A stretch of 64,000 nucleotides of DNA from Rutstroemia sp. NJR-2017a BVV2. Lineage: Eukaryota; Ascomycota; Leotiomycetes; Helotiales; Rutstroemiaceae. The DNA is taken from NCBI GenBank assembly GCA_002946415.1, contig NJPS01000064.1:62001-126000 (forward strand), read 5' to 3'. Positions 11,603-22,736 of the stretch are shown here, one piece after another (the first letter of the stretch is position 1; every line of letters starts with the position of its first letter). The notes beneath the pieces were generated by a model that did no database searches, was not told where the DNA came from, and was given only the letters and a program-made list of their open reading frames with translations. Both the position numbers and the translations under genes were made by a program.

Positions 11603-11700
11603 ACGTATTTTACCACGACCCTGCGCGCACCACCCTGCGCACCTGAAAAACACACCAAAATCAACAAAAACCACTTATTTATAATTAAATAACTATATAT
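11603..11700 (+). mobile_element. orphan left end of MITE (same family as 21721-22146)
   Basis: Starts after a TA with ACGTATTTTACCACGACCCT and continues GCGCACCTGAAAAACACACC, matching the terminal inverted repeat of the complete element at 21721-22146. No matching right end was found before the P450 at 11958, so this copy is truncated or diverged. Its end coordinate is approximate; the following 130 bp is extremely AT-rich. Confidence 0.7.
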
Positions 11701-11957
11701 TATTAAAAGCTAAAAATTAATTCACTTAAATAAAGTATATACACTAATAAAAATATAGAATATAAAAATATAAATCTTAACATTTATTTAGATATAAAAT
11801 ACAAATTCTGTACCGGACGATGCTACCCTACGAGACCTTACCCTGTAACCTAAGTCGTCAATAATCCATATTCGTTGTTTCCCTCATCTGAATTGCACAT
11901 TTCCATCGATCTTCTCATAATCAAGATATTGAAGAGGTGATATTCCAAATCTGCGAA

Positions 11958-13663
11958 ATGGAAACCTTATCCAGCCTACTGTCGTTGCAAAATATTGCTG
12001 CGACCATCATCATTTACTTCGGTAGTCTTGCCTTCTACCGCTTGTTTCTACACCCTCTTGCGCGATTTCCAGGTCCAAGACTGGCTGCTATCACACGGTA
12101 CTACGAGGCCTATTATGACATTGTGAAAAATGGCCAATATACGTTCAAAATCGTTGAAATGCACAAGAAATATGGTACAATTCCATCACTACATGATCTC
12201 TCTTTCATCGATACAGATTGCGGTTCTAATTTATCATTCCCAAAGGTTCCATCATTCGCATCAGTCCTTACGAGCTCCATGTTATTGATCCTGACTTTTT
12301 CGAAAAGCTTTATCGCCAGGACGGACGTTGGGACAAGTACGCTTGGGCATTAAATGGCTTTTCGGCGGGAGGCGCGACCATTTGCACCGCTGATCATGAT
12401 GTTCATAAGGCCCGTCGTCTGCCTCTGAATCCTTTCTTTTCCCAAGCCCAAGTTGCCAATAAACAATCTTTGATTCGCCGACACGTTCAGAAGTTCTGCG
12501 ATCGCATCTCACAACTTTCTGAGACGGAACAGATCGTCAATTTGGGCGCTGCCATGAGTGCCTTCACTAGAGATGTCTCAACCGAATTCATTCTGGGAAA
12601 AACATACAACAGCCTTGATAAAGAGGACTTCGACGTTGGAATGACGAATGTCTTTCAAGGATCTGGTCATATTTGGCGTATAACTAAACACATTACTTGG
12701 TTTGGCCCCACCATGAAAGCAATACCTATGGACTGGGTCATGAAAATTGCTGATGAAGGTACAAAGGCATTTTTCCGCTATCTAAAAGTAAGTCATTTTG
12801 GCCTAATATCAAACATTATTATATCGTGACCAAAAATTTCATAGGAAACTACACAGGATACGAAGGAGCTTTTGAATACAATAGCTTTGTCCGATTCGAA
12901 GGATAAGGCCCCTCGTACTATAGTTCACGAGATTCTGGACTCTAGCCTCCCTGCTAAAGACAAAGAGTTTGATCGTGTCTTCGACGATGTAGCTACAGTA
13001 ATAGGAGCTGGTTTTGAAACGACCGCTAGTGTTTTACGCTTGATCATTTTCCATGTTTTCAACGATGCTGAAATTCTTCAACGACTGCGCAAGGAACTAC
13101 ACTCCGCTTCAATTTTCTCTTCAGATGAGACCGATCTGAAGAAGCTTGAGCAACTCCTATATTTGACATCGATATTGATGGAAGGTATGCGCCTCAGTCC
13201 TGCTATTGCTACACGGTCAGCCAGAATTGCTCCCGATAGAGACCTTACGTACGAAGAGTGGCGTATTCCTGCCGGTACGCCGATCGGTATGACTACACTG
13301 CTAATACATACGGATGAAAAAATATATCCCGACCCACTACGTTTCAATCCTGGTCGGTGGATGGATCTCGATACACGGAGGAAGAACGACAAGACTTATG
13401 CTCCGTTTTCTAGAGGAACAAGAATCTGTCTTGGCATGAAGTATATCTCTTCCTCAATTGATATGATAGTTTCTTATTGCTGATATTATGTATTTAGTCT
13501 TGCGTGGGCTGAAATGTATATGCTTCTTGCTGCTCTGGTTCAACGGTTCAATTTCCGGTTTGAGGGACTTACCTCAAAGGACTTTGAATGTGAGAGTGAC
13601 CAGTTCATTATTGGGACTAGCGGAAAGGGTGTACTGAAAGCTTTTGTCACCTCGTGCGAGTGA
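11958..13663 (+). CDS. cytochrome P450, trichodiene-oxygenase-like, intact
   Basis: Complete P450 of 506 residues from exons 11958-12174, 12246-12787, 12845-13440 and 13498-13663, with all junctions in frame. It has a hydrophobic N-terminal anchor, then [19 protein letters not shown] (proline-rich hinge), RISPYELHVIDPDF, the I-helix GAGFETTAS, K-helix EGMRLSP, PERF-region FNPGRWMD and heme loop APFSRGTRICLGM with the axial Cys. The sequence style resembles fungal P450s of the trichodiene-oxygenase/benzoate-hydroxylase-like group. It is the best reference for the shattered paralogue at 20514-24400. An in-frame ATG at 11937 exists, but METLSSLL at 11958 fits the paralogue's start. Substrate unknown. 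Confidence 0.9.
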
Positions 13664-14542
13664 TAGTTCTGAATTAGGGATCGAGGGGTTAGATCTCACG
13701 CTGAGATATATATCTCTCAGCAATTACTAGTAGTCAGTAGCACGTAGCTCACAGAGGAAGAAGATGGAGAATCATTGGAGATAAATGGAATGAGTGGTTA
13801 TTCGGCTCAAACCACAGAATTTGCTTTGTCGAAAAAATATAGCAGAATCCATTTATAGTATCGTTAATAACAATCCCGAGCGAGAACTTCATTTTGCGAG
13901 AGCGGTGAAAATAATATCTTGTCACGTTACGAGCACCTTACAGCCAGATTGTAGGGAGAGAAATCTGAGATAGTAGAATCAGTTGATTTATTTTTATCTA
14001 ATGATCTTTTCGTAACTTTTTATACCTGATCAGTAACTACTAAACTTTCCGACCTCGGAAAAGAAAGATAGATTATTCATCTCTTAGTGATCTGTCGATT
14101 CAGTAATTATAAGTCAGTACTTGCAATTTTCCTTGACTCGTAAGGTATCATTACTCAGAGCAGGTCGCTGGCCGGATCAATTGGTTGTTCCGATCTGCTT
14201 GTGCTAGGTTCCACCACTTGCTTCCGTGACATATTTATATTGATTTAATAATATATCTATATAATCGGGATAAAGTTAGCCCGATCATACAATGAACTTA
14301 CTTGTATTAGTTATGCTGAAAACTGATAGGTAGCGGGTGTTCTAATATAGTATGCAGAAACTCATAGCTTCAAATGATTGATGGCGCCGACATGCATGTC
14401 ATGATGCTTGTATCTGACATGCATTTCATGATTCCGGCCCACTCGACGTATACACCTTGCTCCGCTCAACTGGCGAAATTGAACCGAATATAGTGCCGAA
14501 AACAGTCACCAAGTTTGAGGTCGCAGACACAATCTCAGGGTT
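13664..14542. other. intergenic
   Basis: Nearly 0.9 kb without recognisable genes. Short palindromic pieces such as GACATGCATGTCATGATGC occur at about 14389-14432. Nothing further. Confidence 0.35.
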
Positions 14543-14698
14543 ACAGTACCAATGGGCGTAGATGCACATCGTCAATGCAAGGTCGCCCAATGTTATAGTA
14601 AGCATGAGCGTAGATACATATCGTTAATGCAAGCTCACCCCATGTTACAGTAAGAATAGGCGCAGATGTATATTGTCAATGCACGGTCACCCCATGTT
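14543..14698. repeat. tandem repeat, three 52-bp units
   Basis: Units at 14543-14594, 14595-14646 and 14647-14698. All are 52 bp, begin AYAGTA, contain GGCGTAGATGCACATCGTCAATGCA-like cores, and end CCCATGTT or CCAATGTT. They lie about 230 bp upstream of the O-methyltransferase at 14924. A role as upstream regulatory repeats is possible but unproven. Confidence 0.85.
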
Positions 14699-14923
14699 TT
14701 ATTACAGCAATAAATGCCAAGTCGAAGTTACCGGTACATTCGATGCGAATGACCCCTTTTCTCAGATACGCCTTTCCTCTCCTCGTTTCATACCAGAGTC
14801 TCATCATCATGCTCTAGCTTTCAGTTTCCGACTTCGAATCCTCCTTCTTGTTAGTCCTACGGCTAAACATACCTTGTATTGCTGTCTCTATCTTGAGCTG
14901 TCCCGGTCTTTCTCGAAGTTCAG

Positions 14924-16496
14924 ATGAATTCCAACACTACCCAATATGAAGCACTGGCAGAGCAGATTGAAATCATTCTGAGGGATCCTGAAGGTGCCGC
15001 CGCACAGATTAGAGATGAAGGAACTCTTCGGCGCTTATCTGAGGCCGGACGGAAGCTCGCTGTTTCTTTAGAACAGCCTAGAGACACGTTGCGCAGAATT
15101 GGTTACTCGGTAGATATAACCGCCGATTCATGATTATATAGCTAACGGTAGCCATCACCAGCATCTCCAACTACCTCTAGCTCTCGTCGGTGTGGAAACT
15201 AAGTTGTTCTCCACCTTGGCGGCCGAGCCTCGCGCTTTCAGCATCGCAGAGCTCACGGAGAGGACTGGTATGGAAGGCAGCCTCCTGAGTAGTTCATTCC
15301 TTCATCCCAGTCGAAGAGTATTAATCTTTTCCAGAGAGGCTACTACGGTACTACCAGGCTACCGATATCATAGCCCAAAATGATGACGACACCTACCAAT
15401 CTACCAACGTAACTCGAGCTTTGAGCAACAATGATCATGCGAATTCCCTTCGATGGACGTAAGGAAACTCAATCAATAGTGTCCCTTCATCATGTTAATT
15501 CAGCCAACAGACGTAAAATCACTGCGCAAGGTGCATTGAACCTTCCGGATTGGCTCCAATCGCACCAATATAAAGATCCTGTCGGTATATTGCCAACGGC
15601 TTGGAGCAGCGTCCTTCATACGGATAAGCATCCATACGGATGGTTGGCTGACAATCCTTGGGCATTGGAGCTTGCGCAATCGCACATGAGGGTCCAACGA
15701 GAAGGCAGACCGTTGTTCTTTGATGCCCTGGACTTCCAAAAGCGCTTTGGCCAGAACACTACCAGCTCGACTGTCCTTTTCGTCGATGTTGGTGGCTCAA
15801 CAGGACCCCAGTCTCGTACCCTGCGGCAGCGATTTCCAGATCTTCCTGGGAGAGTCATTCTTCAGGATCGACCAGAGGTCATAGATCAGGCGAAAGCCGA
15901 CCTCGCGTCTGCCAGAATCGAGGCAGAAGTGCATGATATCTTCACCCCACAGCCTATCAAAGGTGTGATTTCCCCTAGGAAGTACTGTAGAAGAAACATC
16001 TCAGCTAACGTTTTCTTCTTCCCATCGTAAAGGGGCCAGAGCTTACTATCTTCGGAACATCTTTCATGCTTGGGAAGATGCTACATGCTTAAAAATTTTA
16101 GAGAACGCCAAAGTAGGCCTGACCGACCAGTCAGTGATCCTGATCGATGAAATAGTCCTTCCCGAGCGAGACGCTACGACCCAAGGGGCGCAACATGATA
16201 TAGAAGTGATGATATGTGTAGGTATGTGTGCCTAATTTTCCTTCATTGCGTCTAGCGCTTTGAGCGGGTTTATTTCTTTCTTTTTCCCCCCAATATTTTC
16301 GCGCTTTCCATGCTGTGACGCGGAGCGTTTCCCATTCAGTACATAGATTTGCTAACATAAGAACTTTGCAGGCGGTATAGAACGCACGAAAGCTCAGTGG
16401 GAGCGTCTGCTAAATAGTGCCGGACTGAAAATACTCGAAGTGGTAAATTATGACAAGGATTTTGAAGATTGTGTGATCATTGCAGGTCTCAGTTGA
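14924..16496 (+). CDS. O-methyltransferase, complete, six exons
   Basis: SAM-dependent O-methyltransferase of 400 residues. Exons are 14924-15109, 15162-15288, 15335-15458, 15511-15962, 16033-16221 and 16372-16496. Visible motifs in order are the SLEQPRDTLRRIGY helix, LQLPLALVGVETKLF (dimerisation domain), STNVTRALS, LPDWLQSHQYKDP, the SAM-binding loop LFVDVGGSTGP, DIFTPQPIKG, RNIFHAWED with the catalytic His, and the C-terminal QWERLLNSAGLKILEV. Exon phases match the minus-strand O-methyltransferase at 1.1-2.5 kb in the N-terminal half, so the two are probably old duplicates. It is followed by an efflux transporter gene on the opposite strand. Substrate unknown. Confidence 0.87.
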
Positions 16497-17083
16497 ATAT
16501 GTTACCATTTTGTATCTGGTCGCCGTTTGATTTATATCCAAAGGCTGCTGTAGAGATCTACTGTTTGGGACATTCGAGACTAAAGGAAGATTTTGCTATC
16601 ATTCTTGACTGAAATGTCACCCAATTTCATATTTGGCAGAAATACGGGTCTTACTTTGTATGATGTGCACAACCCCAAACCTCAAAATTATTAAATAGTT
16701 CAGTGTACACTGTTAGAAGCTCTCACGTCAGTCCGTAGCTAAATGTTTCACGAGAAAAGTAACATCTATAAAGCGTCCCTGTAGAAAAACTTCGTGCAAA
16801 AGTTCAAGTCAGGAGATCAGGCTGAGAATGAGCACTGACTGCAAGTAAGGGTGAAAGGTGTAGCTATCGTGTGGAACAAGGCTCTCTCATTCCTGAATCC
16901 TGAAGGAATATAGTTGGGCTAATCATGGAGAGAAGCCTATGCGTAGGACTTCTCGATTCAAATTATATAGAACATGGGTAATTGTGCCATCGTTAGCAGC
17001 GTATTACTGCCCAACTGCCTTCCCTGTGCAGAGTGTGCACTCTGGCTTCCACCAGCTTTAAACTAATAGCTAAGATCTTTACC
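16497..17083. other. intergenic, convergent 3' ends
   Basis: Between the O-methyltransferase and the convergent MFS transporter. No gene or repeat recognised. Confidence 0.4.
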
Positions 17084-19456
17084 TCAAGCTGCCTTCTCCC
17101 CCTCCTCCTTCAGTTGATTAGCATCAGTGCCTTCGCCTTTAGAGGTTGTATCGTCGCCTCCGGGACTTGCACCGCTGCCTTTCTTCTTTCGCAGATCATG
17201 CCACCCCATTCCCCACAAGAATACCCCACACATTACCGCTAGCGCCGCCGCTAGGTAGAAGATGCGATCAATACTGTTTGAATATGCTTTTAATACACCG
17301 GGCAGATCTGCCGGCGAGGTGAAGGAACGAAAAACAGTGGCACCGGCATTCACTATAGCGGTGGAGTTGACACCAGGCGCATAATGCCTGATTTGTGACT
17401 GCAAACTTTCAAGGAATACAATATTGTATAAGGCCATCACAATGGCGGGCCCGAAAGCCTGACTGAAGACGATAAAGGCGATGCTAGAGGCGAGTTCTTT
17501 ACTATCCATCGCCGCCTGGACAGCTATGATAGCCTGATCCCGTTTAAATGAGTTAGCGATGTGTAGAAGAAGTTCTGTATGTGAGAATACGAACCAATTG
17601 TAGTCCAGCTCCGAAACCGATACCTCCGAGGATTTGAAAACCGATCCATTTGCCGCTCGAGGTGCCAGGTTGGAGAAGAGAGTAGAGACCGGTTCCAATA
17701 GAAAGGAACACGGTCGAAAATATTGCTACAGGTATCACGTAGCCGATCTTACTTACTGCCGGCATCGTGTGAGCTCTCGTAGTACGTTTTAGATAACCGG
17801 ATACGTATCTGACTTACCTGCAACACCTGAAAAACCAGCTGTTATGAGCTGTGATAGAATCATTGGAAGAAGATAAACGCCGCTCAAAATCGCACTCGCA
17901 CCATTGACAGCTTGAAAATATAGTGGAAGATAGTAGATGCCTCCGTAGACCGCCGACGTGAGAAAGGCCACGTAGATCCCGGCAAACAAGACATTCCACC
18001 GGCGGATCATCGAAAGTGGAATCATTGCATCATCTCCGCGGTATCGATTCCAAAAGCCCCAAACAACTGCGTTTGCAGCCGCGCCGCAGAGGAGCCCGAT
18101 TACCTGTGATGAATTCCAAGGATAGGCCACGCCTCCAAATTGAAGAGCGAGGAGAAGTTGCAAGACCGCAGGCGCAAAAAGAATAAAGCCTACAAGATCA
18201 AGGTGATGATGTATTCTTGGGAGCAAGGTCCAGGCCTTGGGTTTGATGGAGTCTTCAGGGACACGTAGAGAGATCATGGCAAGCACGCCTACCGCACCAA
18301 CCGGTAAATTCACATAGAAACCTAGCGTAATCAGTCAAATTCCAGGTAAAAAAAACGGCAGCAAACGTACACCAACGCCAAGTAGTGTAAGATGTCAAAG
18401 CTCCACCAATGAGAGGCCCTAAAACAAGCCCAAGCAGCTTAACTATTCATTATGAGTTAGCGTGAGCTGCCACAATTGGGTCGCAGAGCAATGAGATACT
18501 TACAACCCAAGGAATAACCAAGCAGGCCTGGCAAAAGACGTCAGTACAATCACTCGATATGATGACTAGTTTCGCTTACTTGGTCGCTTTTCAAGAGGCG
18601 CGGAAAGTGAAATGATAGTGATAGATCCGGTGGCGACACCCGCACCGCCAACGCCGGCAATGGCTCGACCAACGATGAACATGGGAGATGAAGTAGCAGC
18701 GCCGCAAAGAACCGAACCGATTTCAAATATTAAGAAGAAGACCAAAAATGACCACCGTTACGATTACAATAAGTCAGATGCTTGAAACAAAATGTCAGTC
18801 AGTACATCTTCCACCTGACTGCACTCAATTCGTGCAATAACTAGGTGACTTAGATGTATGATGACTGTGGTTTTATTATGGGCATAAGGCCCTTACTTAT
18901 ACCCTTCGACTTCGGCATTCGTCCGAAGTCGACTACATACATAGGTCGCCGAAGTGTGCTGATTGGAGCGACACAAAAGCAGCGCACATTTGATACGAAC
19001 CTTCGTGTTGAAGTACTTGTAAATCTTTCCTGTCAATGGCTGCGGCGCCGAACTGGAGCAATAGCAACGTTGGACACCTAAGCATGTGTGCGTGGATGAG
19101 TAAAACGTACCTCCCAAACTGATATGCACTGGCGTACCAACCAACGTCAGCCAGTGAATTGAACTCGTCGGTGATGCGTGGGATGGCCTGGATAGTATGA
19201 TTAGTCTGCACCGACTTGGACATTTGTAAGCGCGTCTTACCGTGCTCACGATCATGTTGTCGAGGAGCATAAGGAAGCAGATAAAAGAGACGGCGGCCAC
19301 GACGAGGAAGAGCTTGAATCCAATCAAATACTCGCGATTGGGATCTGGCTCTATGACAAATGGATTCTCCTTCGCATCGGCATTTGAAGGTTTCGCAAGC
19401 ACAGAGGAAGTTTCGGGCGACAAAGGTCTATCAATGGAGGACTGAGTGGTAGCCAT
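17084..19456 (-). CDS. MFS drug-efflux transporter (DHA2/14-TM type), possible splice defect
   Basis: Multi-exon major-facilitator transporter of roughly 570 residues of the DHA2 type that exports fungal metabolites across the plasma membrane. Exons I can place are 19456-19241, 19187-19111, 19052-19001, 18754-18580, one from 18527, one ending near 18370, then 18321-17818, 17755-17595 and 17533-17084. Motifs are [15 protein letters not shown] (TM1/D1), [31 protein letters not shown] (motif A/C region), [10 protein letters not shown] (antiporter motif C), [12 protein letters not shown] and a lysine-rich C-terminal tail. The intron before the 18754 exon is unusually long (246 bp), contains a hairpin, and ends in CGG rather than an AG. 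The exon 5/6 boundaries are also uncertain, so the gene may be damaged. Confidence 0.75.
18908..18935. repeat. hairpin inside transporter intron 3
   Basis: CGACTTCGG and CCGAAGTCG flank a short loop within the 246-bp intron of the transporter. The intron is three to four times longer than its neighbours. The hairpin may be a footprint of a small insertion. Confidence 0.5.
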
Positions 19457-20102
19457 CGTTGAGGCTGTAGGATACGGTGACGAAGGTGAGGACTGGGCGT
19501 TGAGGAGAGGAGAGATTAAGAATTTGGCGTGGAAGGGGGCGCCTCGGCACTGAGTGGGTGGGTTGCTGATTTACTTAGGTGGTTCATGAATAGAAATGAG
19601 TTCTTGAAGTGAAAGAACGAAGAAACCCGTTGACTGTTTGTTCACTATCCTCGTAGGTCCAGCAATCAGCGGCGCTAAGACCGTCTTAGAAAAGCGTCAG
19701 TCAAGCTGTTTATTGGTATTGGAAAGAGTCTGTTGTAAACATGTAATGAAAAGCTTGCTAAGATGGAATAATTATGTGCCGATTTGACGGCCTATGAGCT
19801 TCCTATGTTGTGCATTGAAGTCGCACGAAGAAAGTAGCTGTAACCACGCCTTCAGCATACGCCGTCAGCGTTGTATGGAATACGACATACTGCAAAGACC
19901 CCATCATATACGAATTCACTGTGCAAACTTCACATCCCTGCTTGGATTAAAGGCGCTGCAGGTGTTTCCTGTAGTTACAAGGATCTACTCATCCGGCAGC
20001 TGTGAAGGAGAACCCCAGCGAAAAACTCACCGAGGTGTGGGTGGGAAACAAGGATATCTATATTTATTAAAAGTAATACTCGCAGTAGAACAATCTTAAA
20101 TG
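19457..20102. other. intergenic, transporter promoter side
   Basis: Upstream of the transporter start. One moderately long open frame near 19.8-20.1 kb has no recognisable motif and is not called. Confidence 0.35.
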
Positions 20103-20280
20103 TAGACTAGTTATTATTCTTTTCTTTTCTTTCTTTTCCGACTATTATATAGACTTTTGAAGTTAGATACTAACTTTACTTTTCGGTTGATTAGCCTCCA
20201 CTTCCCCGCTTTCTACCGGTGATTAACTTTCTAGACCCCAGCTTCTTTATTTCTCCTCCTAACAATTACTACATAGGGTT
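20103..20280 (+). repeat. dispersed repeat copy (GATTAGCCTCC family)
   Basis: Begins TAGACTAGTTATTATTCTTT and contains CGGTTGATTAGCCTCCACTT. Both blocks recur in the same order at 27378-27550, and the second block also near 7072 and 7256. It lies about 230 bp upstream of the ruined P450. Probably part of a transposon or LTR; class unknown. Confidence 0.6.
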
Positions 20281-20732
20281 TGGTAGAACTAGAATTCAAA
20301 GTCGAGCAGATTGATATTCTGAACAAAAGTTTGCATCTGATTCTCTTCAAAAGAATACCAGATATTCTTAACCTTATAGGCTTGTTATTAACCTATATAA
20401 GTATATAACTGCCCAAGATACCCTAAGAGTTCATTGGGTATTAAAAAACCGCCGTTGCTTTGATTCTCTATCTACAGTAGCGAAACAAACTCTGTAAACA
20501 TCTTTGAGTCATTATGGATTCGTATCAGTTGCTGTCATTGAAGGTTGTTGCCGCTACGTTCGCCGTCTATTGTGCGAGCCTGGCCTTCTATCGCCTCTTC
20601 CTTCACCCTCTTGCAAAATTCCCTGGTCCCAAATTGGCTGCCATCACACTTTGGTATGAAGCCTACTACGACCTGGTCCTCGAAGGACAGTATACTTTCA
20701 AAATCGCCCAAATGCACAAAATTTATGGTAAG

Positions 20733-21052
20733 TGTTGGAACCGCTGTAGTGGGGTAGGTGGTGGGGTAGGTGGGCCTATACCCACCACCTTAAACTTAAC
20801 GTCGTAGTGATCGATTAGGCTTACGAAGCCTATGACTTCAGGCTTACGAAGCCTGTGGTTCAGGCTTACGATGCCTGTGCCAAATAGGCTTGAGAAGCCT
20901 AAGGCAATAGGCCTGAAAGGCCTATAAATATAGCTAGTCCTTCCTACTGTAGATAGCCCATCAGTTCAATCAAGTTAAGCATCCAGAACCTTCAAGTTGA
21001 CGTCCTTAAGCCTATATTTACCCGCTGTGCCTCTGTACGTGCCTGTACAAGA
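20733..21052 (+). mobile_element. solo LTR, forward, with GTAAG target duplication
   Basis: A 320-bp element starting TGTTGGAACC and ending GCCTGTACAAGA, flanked by the perfect 5-bp direct repeat GTAAG (20728-20732 and 21053-21057). The insertion is exactly at the intron-1 donor of the P450 pseudogene, and the duplication recreates the donor sequence. Internally it has an array of short palindromes such as AGGCTTACGAAGCCT. A 266-bp relative sits inverted at 21272-21537. It has no internal coding region, so it is best read as a solo LTR. Termini are TG...GA rather than TG...CA, which should be checked against full-length relatives. Confidence 0.8.
20813..20933. repeat. array of AGGCTTACGAAGCCT-like palindromes
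   Basis: About five imperfect copies of an AGGCTTnCGAAGCCT palindrome at roughly 20-25 bp spacing inside the forward LTR, ending with AGGCCTGAAAGGCCT. A shorter, more decayed version lies in the inverted LTR copy at about 21400-21500. Confidence 0.7.
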
Positions 21053-21271
21053 GTAAGCATATTGAGCATTCAGCCTATCGGTCGTCTTCCTGACTTCATG
21101 AAATTCTACTGAAAATTCAATCTAATTTGCGTCTTGTTTGTTTGCAGCGCCAATTATTCGTATCAGCCCGTATGAACTTCACATAATCAATCATAACTTT
21201 TGCGACAAGCTTTACGGCCAACATGACGGCCGGGATAAGGATCAATGGGCATGTAATGAGTTCATTGCTAA

Positions 21272-21537
21272 TCTTGTACAGGCACGTACAGAGGCACAGC
21301 GGGTAAATGTAGGCTTAGAGGACGTCAATTTGAAGGTTCTGGATGCTTAACTTGATTGAACTGATGGGCTATCTACGGTGGGAAGGACTAGCTATATTTA
21401 TAGGCATTTCCAGGCCTCTTGCCTTAGGCCTTATAGGCCTATTTGCTATGAGCTTCGTAAGCCCATTCCACAGGCTTCCACAGGCTTCTACAGGCTTCGA
21501 AAGCTGCCCCACCTACCCCACTAAAGTGGTTCCAACA
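21272..21537 (-). mobile_element. solo LTR, inverted, with GCTAA target duplication
   Basis: A 266-bp inverted relative of the LTR at 20733-21052. Read on the minus strand it starts TGTTGGAACCACTT and ends GCCTGTACAAGA. It is flanked by the perfect 5-bp direct repeat GCTAA (21267-21271 and 21538-21542). Removing the element and one repeat joins the P450 reading across the gap into a GATI-containing segment that matches the intact paralogue, which confirms the boundaries. It is shorter than the forward copy mainly in the palindrome array. Confidence 0.82.
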
Positions 21538-21720
21538 GCTAAAGGTGCCACAATCTGGTTCGTCTCCGGCATCTTGGTAGTCTGAATGGGATTCACTTTG
21601 TTCATTCCACATTCGTAAATAAGCTAGTTCCAGTATTAATAAGTTGATAGCACCTCTGCAGACGAAATCCATCAAGCTCGTCGTGTGCCGCTCAATCATT
21701 TCTTCAGCAAGGTCAAAGTA

Positions 21721-22146
21721 ACGTATTTTACCACGACCCTGCGCACACCACCATCCTGCGCACCTCAAAAACACACCAAAATCAACAAAAGTCATGTATT
21801 CAGAGTTAAATAACCATTCAATATTTTATTATAATATTTGGAATTTAAGTTATTTGTTATATAAGAAGATATATTTGAATATATCAAGTTACAAGAATTG
21901 ATATATCTAATTTAAAGAGAGATATAGTTAATTTTGGCCCCCAAACTATAAGATCTTAAGAATTAATAAGTTAAGAAACTTATAACTCTCAAATTCAACT
22001 AAAATCCCTTCTCTTATAAAGACCTTTAAGTTTCAAATCAAAATATTGAATAATTATTTAATTCTGAATATACGATTTTGACTAATTTTGGTGTGTTTTT
22101 GAGGTGCGCAGGGTGGTGGTGTGCGCAGGGTCGTGGTAAAATACGT
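21721..22146 (+). mobile_element. 426-bp MITE with ~60-bp terminal inverted repeats
   Basis: Both ends read inward as ACGTATTTTACCACGACCCT followed by GCGCACACCACC and GCGCACCTCAAAAACACACC, giving near-perfect ~60-bp inverted repeats. The element is flanked by TA on each side (21719-21720, 22147-22148), as for Tc1/mariner-type insertions. The AT-rich core has no coding capacity. It sits inside a P450 exon, between the segments RRVPLNHFFSKVK and ARQDVVIRNVNKLC. A lone left end of the same family is at 11603. Confidence 0.88.
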
Positions 22147-22736
22147 TAGCGGCTCGGCAAGATGTTGTCATCCGTAATGTCAACAAGCTCTGTAACGCGC
22201 TCATGCATCGTGTTGGGAGCACCATCAACTTGGAAGCTGCCTTAGGTGCTCTTGTACAGGATTTATAGTGTGATTTCATTCTCGGTAAAGCGTATGGAAG
22301 TCTAGACAAAGACGATTTCAATGTTGCCGTGGCGGATATGTGCCAGAGCGTCGGGTTCTTTTGGCGCTTCTCGAAACATTTTCCCCGGTTGGGCGAGCAT
22401 TAAAGTCGATTCCTCTTAACATGGTATCAAAAGTGGCCAATGAGGATGCCAGGATCTTCTTCCACTTTCTAAAGGTAAGTTGGCTCCTCCTCCCTGTCAT
22501 TAAGACAGTCGAACGGCTGACACCGTTACAGGAAATTGACAAAGTCACCGCAAGACTTCTCAATACAGCCTCATCCTCAACCACTGATGAAGATAAACCC
22601 TATACCATCGTCCACGAGATTGCCGACTCTGATCTCCCTCCTGCCGATAAGTCTCTACCGCGTGTCCTCAATGAAGTCCAGACCATAGTGGGTGCTGGCT
22701 TGGAGACTGTTTCCGGCGTCCTGGATTGGTGCTATA

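Noticed and set aside
19794..20099. 101-codon open frame upstream of a dispersed repeat
   Set aside because: No domain or signal peptide, and it lies in probable promoter/repeat sequence.
20813..20933. Regularly spaced palindromes resembling a CRISPR array
   Set aside because: Eukaryotic context, spacers of unequal length, no cas genes, and the array lies inside an LTR with target duplications.
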